Shown here one piece after another: positions 31,105-40,021 of a stretch of 40,021 nucleotides of DNA. Below the pieces are notes generated by a model, which searched no databases, was not told where the DNA came from, and saw nothing but the letters and a program-made list of their open reading frames with translations. Position 1 is the stretch's first letter. Each line of letters starts with the position of its first letter. Position numbers and translations under genes: made by a program. Source of the stretch: Welwitschia mirabilis (lineage: Eukaryota > Gnetophyta > Gnetopsida > Welwitschiales); contig JBOZIK010000001.1 of assembly GCA_051453625.1 (NCBI GenBank), forward strand, positions 106,726,537 to 106,766,557. Reading direction: 5' to 3'.

Positions 31105-31771
31105 GTTTATGATTTCTTAAGATTCACGTATTATTTTGTAAGACATAAGAGTAAACCCTTTAATAAATTTCAAATTTTAAATAGAATATTAGAAATGAAA
31201 TTGGTTACAACATAAAAAACATCAAAAGTAATCATGAAGAAGAATTGAAAAATGAGATGTTTGAAGAATGATGTGAGAAGAAAGGTGCCAGTCATAAGTT
31301 TTTAGCTTCTAGAATTCCCTAATAAAATGGTGTACTAAAAAGAAATAATAGGTATCTATAAGAAATGATAAGAACTTTTCTTCGAGAATAGGATGTAGCT
31401 AAGAGATATTGGGCTAAATATTTCAATACCACATGCTCTATCTCCAAATAAGCATTTATCAGACCTGATACTACCAAAACCTCCTATGAATGTATAAGGA
31501 AAAAAGGACAAATATGTTATACTTCAAGGTATTTGGTAGTAAGTGCTACATTTTAAAGGATGCTAATCAAGGTAAGAAATTTGATTAAAAATCTTCTAAA
31601 AGTATCTTTCTTTAGTATTTAAAATGAGTAAATCTTATAGGGTATTCAACCAAAGCTCAAATAGAGTTGATGAGTGTATTCATTAGAATAGATCAAGGTG
31701 ATTATAAGAATGATGATAAAGATGAAAAAATAAATATGTTTTTTGATAGAATTAAATCCAATGCTCATGTA
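30863..31771 (+). repeat. Direct repeat, left copy (about 0.9 kb)
   Basis: It matches 31872-32787 almost base for base (a few differences per hundred, by eye), with the 100-N gap between the copies. This is most simply an overlap of two contigs that were not merged, or two alleles; a true tandem duplication is possible. Confidence 0.9.
31105..31771 (+). pseudogene. SIRE-type integrase fragment, left copy
   Basis: YDFLRFTYYFVRHKSKPFNKF (about 31108-31170) matches the core start, with the expected VDDF changed to VYDF. The SDHG/GEF region near 31225 is lost. FWAxAVNTAC-like and IRPDTTKTSYE-like blocks lie at about 31408-31495, then GYSTKAQ-like and a YRVFNQSSNRVDE block near 31640-31670, and an acidic DDKDEKINMFFDR stretch (about 31715-31750). 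Stops at former Gln codons are common. It is cut by the gap at 31772. Confidence 0.75.
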
Positions 31772-31871
31772 NNNNNNNNNNNNNNNNNNNNNNNNNNNNN
31801 NNNNNNNNNNNNNNNNNNNNNNNNNNNNNNNNNNNNNNNNNNNNNNNNNNNNNNNNNNNNNNNNNNNNNNN
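31772..31871. other. Assembly gap (100 N) with duplicated edges
   Basis: Fixed-size run of N between two near-identical 0.9-kb copies. Confidence 0.95.
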
Positions 31872-32787
31872 TTAATAGGGGAAAGAGAGTATGCTAGAAA
31901 ATCACTATTTTCTTGTAGGTCAAGTATATCGAAATGTGTTAGTAGAAGCTATCCTTTATGTACAGATGTACCTAGGTTGGGGAACCATGTTATCTTAGTA
32001 AGATGTTTTATTGTGCATATTCCATTCTATTATCAGTTTAAATTTTTATTTAATGAAATTCATTCATCCCTCTCCTTTGAGTTTAATAATCTCTAATAAG
32101 TATAAGTTGGTAATGTTTATGATTTCTTAAGATTCACATATGTATTATTTTGTAACACATAAGAGTAAACCCTTTAATAAATTTCAAATTTTAAATAGAA
32201 TGTTAGAAATGAAATTGGTTACAACATAAAAAAACATCAAAAGTAATCATGAAGAAGAATTAAAAAATGAGATGTTTGAAGAATGATGTGAGAAGAAAGG
32301 TGTCAGTCATAAGTTTTTAGCTTCTAGAATCCCCTAATAAAATGGTATACTAAAAAGAAATAATATGTATCTATAAGAAATGATAAGGACTTTTCTTCGA
32401 GAATAGGATGTAGCTAAGAGATATTGGGATAAATATTTCAATACCACATGCTATATCTCCAAATAAGCATTTATTAGACCTGATACTACCAAAACCTCCT
32501 ATGAATGTAGAAGGGAAAAAGGAAAATATGTTATACTTCAAGGTATTTGGTAGTAAGTACTACATTTTAAAGGATGATAATCAAGGTAAGAAATTTGATT
32601 AAAAATCTTCTAAAGGTATCTTTCTTTAGTATTTAAAATGAGTAAATCTTATAGGGTATTCAACCAAAACTCAAATAGAGTTGATGAGTGTATTCATATT
32701 AGAATAGATTAAGGTGATTATAAGAATGATGATAAAGATGAAAAAATAAATATGTTTTTTGATAGAATTAAATCCAATGCTCATGTA
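31872..32787 (+). repeat. Direct repeat, right copy (about 0.9 kb)
   Basis: Second copy of 30863-31771, starting at the gap edge. It continues past the point where the left copy stops, as expected if the left copy is the truncated end of an overlapping contig. Confidence 0.9.
32115..32787 (+). pseudogene. SIRE-type integrase fragment, right copy
   Basis: Same blocks as the left copy: the YDFLRFT core start, degraded middle, YRVFN block (about 32650-32680) and acidic DDKDEKINMFFDR tail (about 32725-32765). It runs on into the Arg-rich and third-frame-like sequence after 32787. Confidence 0.75.
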
Positions 32788-33600
32788 GAAAGAGCTAGGC
32801 TGAGGTAGAGGTTAAGATAGTAGAGTAAGAGATGGACTCATTCGTACCACTAAAGGTTGAGCAGGTAGAGTCAGTTCATCCTCTACTTCATCATGCTAGG
32901 TTTCTCTCAATTTAGACAGTCACCATTCATGTAGAGGGATATTTCAATAACTTCATAAGTCATTTAAAGCCAGAGGTGGATTAGATACTAATGAATCTGT
33001 AGCTCTAAAGGACCATATATGCACAAGAGACATATCATGTTTTGGAGACTAGAGAGTTTTACAATATTATACATATTGAGAGGTATTTTAATGCTCATGA
33101 TTGACTTGTTAATATGATCATAACTCCCATTTATGGCCATGAAATAACAATTCTCCTAAACCACATTACTATTGTTACTGATCTATGTGGCATTAGAAGT
33201 ATACATATACATATCCATTCAGTTGGTAGTATAGAGAAGCATCATGCTTATAATGTAGCATAGATTCACCAACTAACCTAACTAGTAATATGCAGGGAGT
33301 TTAGTGATACAGTTATTACTTGTCTATTGGATTCTTCACATAGGGTTGATTTATAACATCAGCCCTTATTCCATGATAGTCATGATATGGTTACCATCTT
33401 CAAATGATAGTAGTATTCAGGTAGGAGGAGCAGATGGATTTATCGACCTTTATTTAGAGGAGACTTAGGAGTATGATCGAGGCATGATAGTTACAGACTC
33501 TCGGATATCCTTGCCTCATCTTAGCCATGTTTAGAAGCTTTGGTATACTTGAGCCTATGGGCAAGCAAAGATTCATGCATATTTAGACTTTACTGCATTT
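32788..33600 (+). pseudogene. Third-frame-like relic joined directly to integrase
   Basis: After the integrase tail an Arg-rich stretch is followed by scattered frames with ISHLKPEVD, HVLETREFYNIIHIERYFN (about 33035-33095) and a block like ITPIYGHEITIPLNHITIVTD (about 33120-33185). These resemble the plant-transposon-protein-like domain of SIRE and Gypsy third frames (a FYxxL motif, then a VxGxxI-type strand and helix). Reverse transcriptase and RNase H are absent between integrase and this segment, so an internal deletion of about 2 kb has probably occurred. Frameshifts are numerous and the assignment is tentative. Confidence 0.45.
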
Positions 33601-35913
33601 GTTAGTATTTAATATTTTAGAGTGTATTGTTGTAATAAATAACTCCTTCATCCTTGCCTCTAATTTTATCTTCTTTGACATTAGAAATTCTCATGATAGG
33701 AGACTGAAGGGTGTGAGATCCATCCCTTATTGTTACAGAGAGAAGTCTTCCTTATTATCATGCTATGTATCCTTTATTGAGGTGTTGCTACTTTGTAACA
33801 CGGATGTTGGTTCAAATTAACCAAAACCCTATTTTTCTTTTCATATCATTTGTTATGTGCATTTTTCTTATAGTTTATGTTACTTATGATTCTGTGACAA
33901 CTTCATCTATGATATAAATCATGAAAACAAACTTTATTAAGGTTGACATTGTTAATCTAGGAGCATTACATTTCATTTCCTAGATTAACTTTGTATTGTT
34001 TTCATATTCTTTTTAATTTACCTGGTAGCTTATGTTGGTTTTAGTCTAGTAATATCTTTCTTTGATTGATCTAGATTATATAGGGCTGATCTCCATGATA
34101 GGTTGATTTTGTAATCGGATAGATGTTGCATTTAGAATAGAAACTGCATCTCATTTGCATAGTGTATTTATTAGCATTGTTATTTTTCTACGTAGAGATT
34201 ACAAAAGTATTTTTTTTGAAATTAATTCTCTTTCTTCTTATCTATGTTTTTAACAAAATTAAANNNNNNNNNNTTCAGGATTTATTTAAGAATGTGATGT
34301 TTGTAGAAATATGCACTGCAACACTTACATATTGTGGATGCCACTTACAAATTATGGTAAAGTTTGAAGGAAGCTATACAAAATGATATATTCATATATA
34401 ATAATAATTTAGTAAGAAAGTGGTAAGACTACTTGGCTTATGTCTATTGGTTATGAGATAAACCATTAGAAAATGGAAATAGGAATATTATGTGGTAAGA
34501 TACAATAAGTTAGCTTTAATCCTATAATGTTAAGGAATTAAATAGGAAAAATTGTACAGTAAATGGATTAGATAAACGTATAATTTAAGGAATTAGTTAA
34601 TAGAAGAACTAATATAAGTATATACATGGCATGATAAGAGATTAATAGCATGCAAAGGTTAAAAATAGAAAAATCTATTACAAAAACATATATAGAATTA
34701 CATTTATTTTAGTTGTATTAATTATTATTGAGTTGATGAAGTTGAGGAATATTAAATTATCATTTCTAATTATTTTTGTTAGTAGTTATGGGGGGTTAGA
34801 AGGATTGTAATGAAACATACTCATATAAGTTAAAATATATAAATATAACCTTGAATGAACAGCATGCAATAATAATATGGCTTACATGTTGTTAGTCATT
34901 TGCAAATAATTGATTTAGAAAATATATATGAATAAGATTTATATGATTAGGGAATTTCTTAAATTATATTTTAAGGATTAAAAGAAGTAGTAAAGAATAT
35001 ATATAAATTTATATAGGAAGCATAAAATACATAATATAATTGCATTAAAGGGAAAAAGTAATAGTAAATAATAGAAAGTTATAAAAAGGTGAGTAGGGAT
35101 TTAAAACTTAATAGCTAATTTTATATTTAACTAGAGCTAAAATCTTTAATTATAACAATATTATTTAACTAATATAATTAGTATAATAATAATGTAAGAA
35201 ACCCTGATTCATAATTCTCTAATTAATGAGTCCCCATATGATCAGTAATATTAGTGTAAGATATTGATATTAGATAAACAATTTGGACATAAGAGCTATT
35301 GCATTAGCTATAATAGAAATGTATGAGGATACATAAGAAGTTATTAGTATTCTTAGTTCTCCTAGTATGGTCCATGTAAAATGAGTATTACAAAGATTAT
35401 GATTAACAATAAACCTTTGTCTAAAATAACACTAGTAAATAATGACCTAATTTAATGATGACGCAATAACATCTTTTTATAATTTCTAATAATGTTGTAG
35501 TAACATGGTTATCATAGCAACATGACTATTAACTAGTATAGGCTAAAGGCCTAACTATGATAATAATGAAAGTATGCAAATTAAAAACAGATATAATTAC
35601 TAAATTAATCTTCTCTAAAACCATATAGAATGAAACATCAAATATAAGCTATTTGAACCTTCACGAAAACTAATTATTGGTGATTTATAATAATTCTAAT
35701 GACTTGTATGATACAATAGTATTAAGGTATGATGAGAGATGATAGTAGTAAGGTTCCATTCTTATATGAGCCCATTACCCACAAAATGTTTAACCACAAT
35801 CAGATTAATTTAAAAGCCAAAGTATATAGAGTTTTGATTAGAACCAAATAATAATGTCATGGATGATGAAATGTAATAATTAATTATCTTTAATCATTAT
35901 TAATTATGATATG
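33601..35913. other. AT-rich DNA, no gene recognised
   Basis: No motif or significant open frame. Ten N are at 34264-34273. The left part may be the non-coding tail of the preceding SIRE fragment; no polypurine tract and LTR pair could be identified. Confidence 0.5.
34264..34273. other. Assembly gap (10 N)
   Basis: Short N run in unclassified AT-rich DNA. Confidence 0.95.
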
Positions 35914-36024
35914 ACAACAATAACCCATAAATGTATTGAATGAGATATTGGAAATGATAATCCATAGATGCATCAAATAAAGTAGTGAAAATGATAAGTC
36001 ATAGATGCATCAGATGAGGTAGTG
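35914..36024. repeat. Tandem repeat, 3 x 37 bp
   Basis: Three consecutive 37-base units (35914-35950, 35951-35987, 35988-36024). The second and third are close, with the core CATAGATGCATC; the first is more diverged (CATAAATGTATT). The array is a small minisatellite within AT-rich sequence. Confidence 0.85.
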
Positions 36025-37630
36025 GAGTGAAGAGAATAATTGTTGAAATATTGATATTAATAACTTATGATAATGATGATATCAATAACTAGACTATAAG
36101 TCTAATGTCAGCTCAAATGTTATTAACAATATGGATCACACAATCTAATGGCACATGTAATATGTTAATCATAACTATGATGATAATATAATCTATAACA
36201 ATGATATGATCATAATTATTCAGGTAATTCTAAGTAATAGAATTGGCTTATGATGTAACGTATTACATCTATATATGAAAATAATACATGTATTGATTAT
36301 GTTTTAGATTCTTATTTCTGTTGATGTTCATTAATCATCTATATTAAATCTTGATTAATCTTGATCATTGATTCAGTGTCATACAGACACATAGATTTGA
36401 TATTCTTCTTTGATACACACAAGTATCTATATAGTTTCTATGTGTTGGGTTATAAAAGAAGTAGTATTGCATATCCCAGCCTTTTAGGAAGGCATATGTA
36501 TGAATGGTATATGATTGGAGGTCAATCTTCATAATTGTAAGACGTGGTTTACCCAAAGGAGAATGCACTCTAGTGAGGAGCATGTATATGGTCAATCTAT
36601 GGTATGGGATATGGATGGATGATCAATGGAAGATGAACTACATGATTAATAGGTCATGTTTTTCCCAGTGGTAGGTAGGCCTGATAGAGAAGGCAATTTT
36701 TTAGTCAATCTATAGATAATGATATTATTTACATCAACAACCTTTATGATGAGGAGTCATGTGGTAACCTAGTAGAGGAAACACCTAGTTAATAACACTA
36801 TAATATTAATTCACATGACTCATATGTGGTTGAGTTAGCTTATTGATATATATAACCTGAGAGGTTATGTCCCTATGGTAGTGGTCGATAGATGGTTGGA
36901 TAGGAGCTTCGTGGGACATTTTACTAGTTATTTTCCTATATTTTTATATGGATATACATTATACAATGGTTCTATTAGTTTATATGAATGTTCTGAGTCA
37001 TTATATCTAGATTTTCATTAGCCCATTTTCTCACTAATATGAACCTCCTTAACCTATCATATAGCTATTCTTATTGATAGTAATTGAAATAGGGTATAAG
37101 ATAGAACTATGTATGGTCTAAGTTCCTCTAGATAAGGACATGTAGGCATGGTTGCTTACTATAGGTTAATCAACCACCCAACTAAAACTTTACACTTGTA
37201 TAGTGTGTTTCTTATCTTACTTCTTTGTATGTTCTTCAGTTCAATTTCATGCTTTTATTATGTGATCTATTCAAATCTTCTAGAATTTGTGAAAATAGGA
37301 TGTGATGTTATTAGATAAACTAGCATCACATAGTTTTCTTAAGGGGTAGCCTATGGAACTATTGAGAGTATGTTCTTTAATTGAATCTAAGTATTTCACT
37401 GTGTTATTTAGTTGCGTGATTAGTTAATTAGAAAAAAGTGATGTAATTTGGATTTAAAATTGAGTGTGTGACAGAGGATTCCTATGATTTTACATGAGAT
37501 GACTTACCAATGAACTAGTGAAATAAATATGTGGCTTATTTATTATTACATAGATTAAAATACTAGTCAACTACCTAATTAATCTTAAGTTTAAGAAAAT
37601 GATTTAATTCATTAAGTTATTTCATCTAAA
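36025..37630. other. Unclassified, LTR-like stretch in the middle
   Basis: 36360-37000 is less AT-rich and has the words ACTCTAGTGAGGAG and several GGTC/GATGG-rich segments reminiscent of Ty3/Gypsy (Tekay/Del-type) LTR or 3' sequence. No LTR pair, primer site or polypurine tract was found, so this is only a resemblance. Confidence 0.3.
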
Positions 37631-37639
37631 AATGTATTC

Positions 37640-38050
37640 ATGAGTATTCCCTTATTTGCATTTTTTTTTGTTCATCTTCTCTTATGGCAAATAAATAACC
37701 TACATAATGAAGCACCATTGGCATCTTATCATTAAAATTTTTCACAAATAGACTCAAATCAACTGAAGTAATTGAATACCTCTTTTGAACAAAAAACTTA
37801 GCTATGTCTCCATACAAATCATGATGCGCTTATTTTAGGCTATACAAAGTTTTTTGCAACTTGCACATATAGTTATGTTGCTCTAAATAGGTAAATTCTT
37901 TTAATAGTTCCATGTATATATAATGATTAATTTCTTCATAACAAAATGTATTATTTAGATTAATTTGGTTTTAAGACTAGCTACAAGTGCTATCAATGTA
38001 TGTATAGTGCTGAATTTTGGCAATAAGACTAAAGTCTTAGCATAACCTAG
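37640..38050 (-). pseudogene. Ty1/Copia reverse transcriptase fragment
   Basis: On the minus strand: INLNNTFCYEEINHYIYMELL (about 37905-37975), corresponding to the VKNAFLHGxLxEEVYMEQP block with the catalytic Asp lost; EQHNYMCKLQKTLYSLK (about 37835-37890), the KLKKALYGLKQAPR block; then FFVQKRYSITSVDLSLFVKNF (about 37740-37810). The YVDD box has decayed to YVGYLF near 37690. It is from a Tork/Retrofit-like Copia, not the SIRE family. It is interrupted on the right by the LINE relic at 38173. Confidence 0.8.
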
Positions 38051-38172
38051 ATTAAAATATTAATAATTATATAATGATAGTGGTAAGTAATGCTTTTACA
38101 AATCTTTTTGGCATACTTACTGAATAGAAGATTATCAATTAGGCAAAAGCAAATAATATTAGAACAATTTTC

Positions 38173-39340
38173 CAAGCAAGCTTTTGCCAAAATCATTCCA
38201 CTATTGATCACTTACTTATGCTAAGCATTGCATAAATTTTACAAAAAGTCAAATCAAAAACTTTTTATTTGTTTTATTGATTTTTCTAAAGCTTATAATT
38301 TGATTAATCATATAAAATTATGGATACAACTCAATAATATTGGAATTCCTCCTGATCTTCCTATTTTTATTCAAAGATTATATGAGATTAAAAAAATATT
38401 TTAAATTTTTCTCTATTATAGGAGTAAAATAGGGATGCCCTCTCTCTTCAATGCTCTTTGATCTCTTCATTGATAAGTTATAAGATTAGATCTACAAAGA
38501 ACATAATTACTATACGATTAAGATAGAATCATTAGAATTTTAATTGTTCCTTTATGGAGATGATGCATATTTGATTTCTACTTTAGAAACAGGCATGAAA
38601 GACATTCTTCAAAAATTGAAAATTTTTTTGCCATTCCTATGGTTTGATAGTAAATACAAAAAAACTAAATTGATGATTTGGGTACTAACAACATTTAATT
38701 TTATTTTAAATATAATTGAAAGAAAATTGAAATAGTAGAAGCTTTGTAATACTTAGGTCTTTATTACTCTAATAGCTATAGATGGGGAAATGCAGTGAAG
38801 AAAGAATAGTAGATGCAATTAAAGATTTTCATGCTATGAAAAATAAATGTCATTCACTAGGATTTGAGCTTGGCAAGTTTACAAATTAGTTTTTCAATAC
38901 ATCGTGTATCCTACTATTTTGTATGGATGTCCAGTTTAGGGGCCAACTATAAGTGAAACAAATTGAAATGATATTAAGAGAGTGCAAAAAATTTTTTCAC
39001 CAGATGAACTTAAGTTAAACATTCAAACACCATATCCTATGATGCTATTATAATGTGATCTTTTATCCATTGAAGCCTAATCCATGAGTCAGTTTTATGC
39101 TTACACTTTAAAGCTAATGAAAGCAGAGCAAGTAAAATTTTTAAGAGTAATTCTTAAAGCTACAAAAGAGAAAGGATGGTATTTTCAACGAATGCAGTGA
39201 CTAAAAAAGTGGGATATTTCTTGGGAGAATGCCCAAACCAAATCCATTAATATTCATACTTTCATCAAGTGGCATGTCCTAATAAAATTATGGATAAATG
39301 TACAAGTCAATGATAAGTTTTATTTGAGCATATTCATTAA
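38173..39340 (+). pseudogene. LINE reverse transcriptase relic with a C-terminal module unlike plant L1
   Basis: Plus-strand blocks: QASFCQNHSTIDHLLML (about 38173-38223); DFSKAYNLINHIKLW, with the first catalytic Asp, and NNIGIPPDLPIFIQRLYE (about 38279-38390); SKIGMPSLSSMLFDLFIDKL, the GxPLSPxLF block (about 38424-38480); and FLYGDDAYLIST (about 38547-38585), in which the catalytic Asp pair is kept. The C-terminus has KNKCHSL, YPTILYGCPV-stop-GPT, NDIKRVQKIF and NIQTPYPMMLL (about 38840-39055). The LLYADD type, the YP-LLYGC-WG and W--IE-VQ blocks belong to Jockey/CR1-like LINEs seen in gymnosperms, mosses and lycophytes and in animals, rather than the usual plant L1. Frameshifts and stops kill it. 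The exact clade is inferred. Confidence 0.75.
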
Positions 39341-39593
39341 ATTAGTTTGATTTACTATTTTATCATCTCATAAAAAAATTTCAATGAAGATGTTTGTAGC
39401 AGTGCATATTTATGCAACATATTACGTCCTAAACTAATTCCTATTAATCATAAATATTATGCACAAACACAACACACTAGTATAGATGGAGTGATCCGAA
39501 ATGTCGTAACTTCATCGAAGGCCAAAGTATGAAAAATAAAGAGTTTCTTTCATGAGAAAATTATGTAACCCTAATCTACTAAAATAAATTGCA
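39341..39593. other. AT-rich DNA, unclassified
   Basis: May include the 3' end of the LINE relic. No A tail or target-site duplication is evident. Confidence 0.4.
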
Positions 39594-39623
39594 NNNNNNN
39601 NNNNNNNNNNNNNNNNNNNNNNN
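39594..39623. other. Assembly gap (30 N)
   Basis: Run of 30 N between unclassified sequence and an LTR-like end. Confidence 0.95.
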
Positions 39624-40021
39624 GCAAAACTAATCTAAGAAAGGAAATAATGATGCACCTAAACTAATTAAGCTCAACTTTGACAAAGGCTTTCCTCATA
39701 ATCTATATAATAGAAGAAACCTATCACTAAATCTTAAATAACATAAACTATGAGGATAATTTCCTACATATATTGAACACAAAAGAAGATACTTCATATT
39801 AAAAAGCATGCAACATTCGTATTACAAAGTAGCCATTTCTCAATGAAGGAAACACTGCCCAACACTAAGGGAATGTCTCTCTGTAATCATAGAATAGTTC
39901 TCTAGTCCCAAAATCTCCTGTCTCGAGTATGTCAGGTACTTTTGAAGATGATTAGAGATCAAGGGGAAAACCCTTATTTATAGATAGAAAAGGAAGGAAA
40001 ACTGATAGAAGAGTACAGGAA
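39624..40021 (-). repeat. Possible LTR end (minus strand)
   Basis: Read on the minus strand, a TATAAATA box (39975-39982) is followed by a moderately GC-rich leader and then T/A-rich sequence with ATATATGTAGG near 39760, a layout similar to the promoter and R/U5 half of a plant LTR. The stretch runs off the window and has no partner here, so the call is weak. Confidence 0.3.

Noticed and set aside
35914-36024. CRISPR-like array
   Set aside because: Units are contiguous 37-base repeats without unique spacers, in a plant nuclear context; it is an ordinary tandem repeat.
1-40021. tRNA, rRNA or snRNA genes
   Set aside because: No cloverleaf with conserved A and B boxes and no rRNA-like segment was recognised; tRNA similarity is limited to the retroelement primer-binding sites.

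Overview
The window looks like intergenic DNA from a large, repeat-rich seed-plant nuclear genome. It is very AT-rich and poor in CpG outside one short island. No intact protein-coding gene could be shown. Nearly everything recognisable is decayed retrotransposon sequence: Ty1/Copia of the SIRE (Maximus) type, another Copia type, Ty3/Gypsy, an L1-type LINE and a second LINE of a different type. Nine runs of N (10 to 100 bases) interrupt the sequence. Several 100-N runs are flanked by duplicated sequence, so parts of the layout may reflect scaffolding rather than the real chromosome. The species cannot be named from this window.

Layout. 1-2210: a short AT satellite, then a 1.5-kb island that is richer in GC and CpG than anything else here. 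It carries TATA-like boxes, a CT-repeat leader and, on the minus strand, an 86-codon open frame whose composition resembles a plastid transit peptide. This is the only candidate for non-transposon gene sequence. 2211-4830: AT-rich DNA and a minus-strand Ty3/Gypsy integrase relic. 5030-10084: a SIRE-type gag relic (+), a solo LTR (-), a second Copia gag/protease relic (+), and a duplicate of the LTR locus between gaps. 11826-16560: a 4.7-kb minus-strand element with two LTRs, a primer-binding site, a polypurine tract and only a gag reading frame (TR-GAG-like). 16562-17137: a plus-strand Copia protease/integrase relic.

18310-30767: the largest structure, a 12.5-kb plus-strand SIRE-type element. 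In order it has a 5' LTR, primer-binding site, gag (present twice around a gap), protease, integrase, reverse transcriptase, RNase H, a third (envelope-position) reading frame, polypurine tract and 3' LTR. A 2.1-kb LINE with a perfect 9-bp target-site duplication sits inside the integrase. 30863-33600: a further SIRE-type fragment, present twice around a gap, in which integrase is followed directly by a third-frame-like segment. 33600-37600: mostly unclassified AT-rich DNA with a 3 x 37-bp tandem repeat and an LTR-like stretch. 37640-40021: a minus-strand Copia reverse transcriptase relic, a plus-strand LINE relic whose C-terminal module differs from plant L1 elements, and an LTR-like end with a minus-strand TATA box.

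Function. The retroelement frames once encoded capsid, protease, integrase and reverse transcriptase/RNase H acting in cytoplasmic particles, with integration in the nucleus. All are now broken by stops, frameshifts or loss of catalytic residues, mostly G:C to A:T changes as expected for methylated, silenced repeats. Boundaries of relics are approximate, and all identities are by eye.
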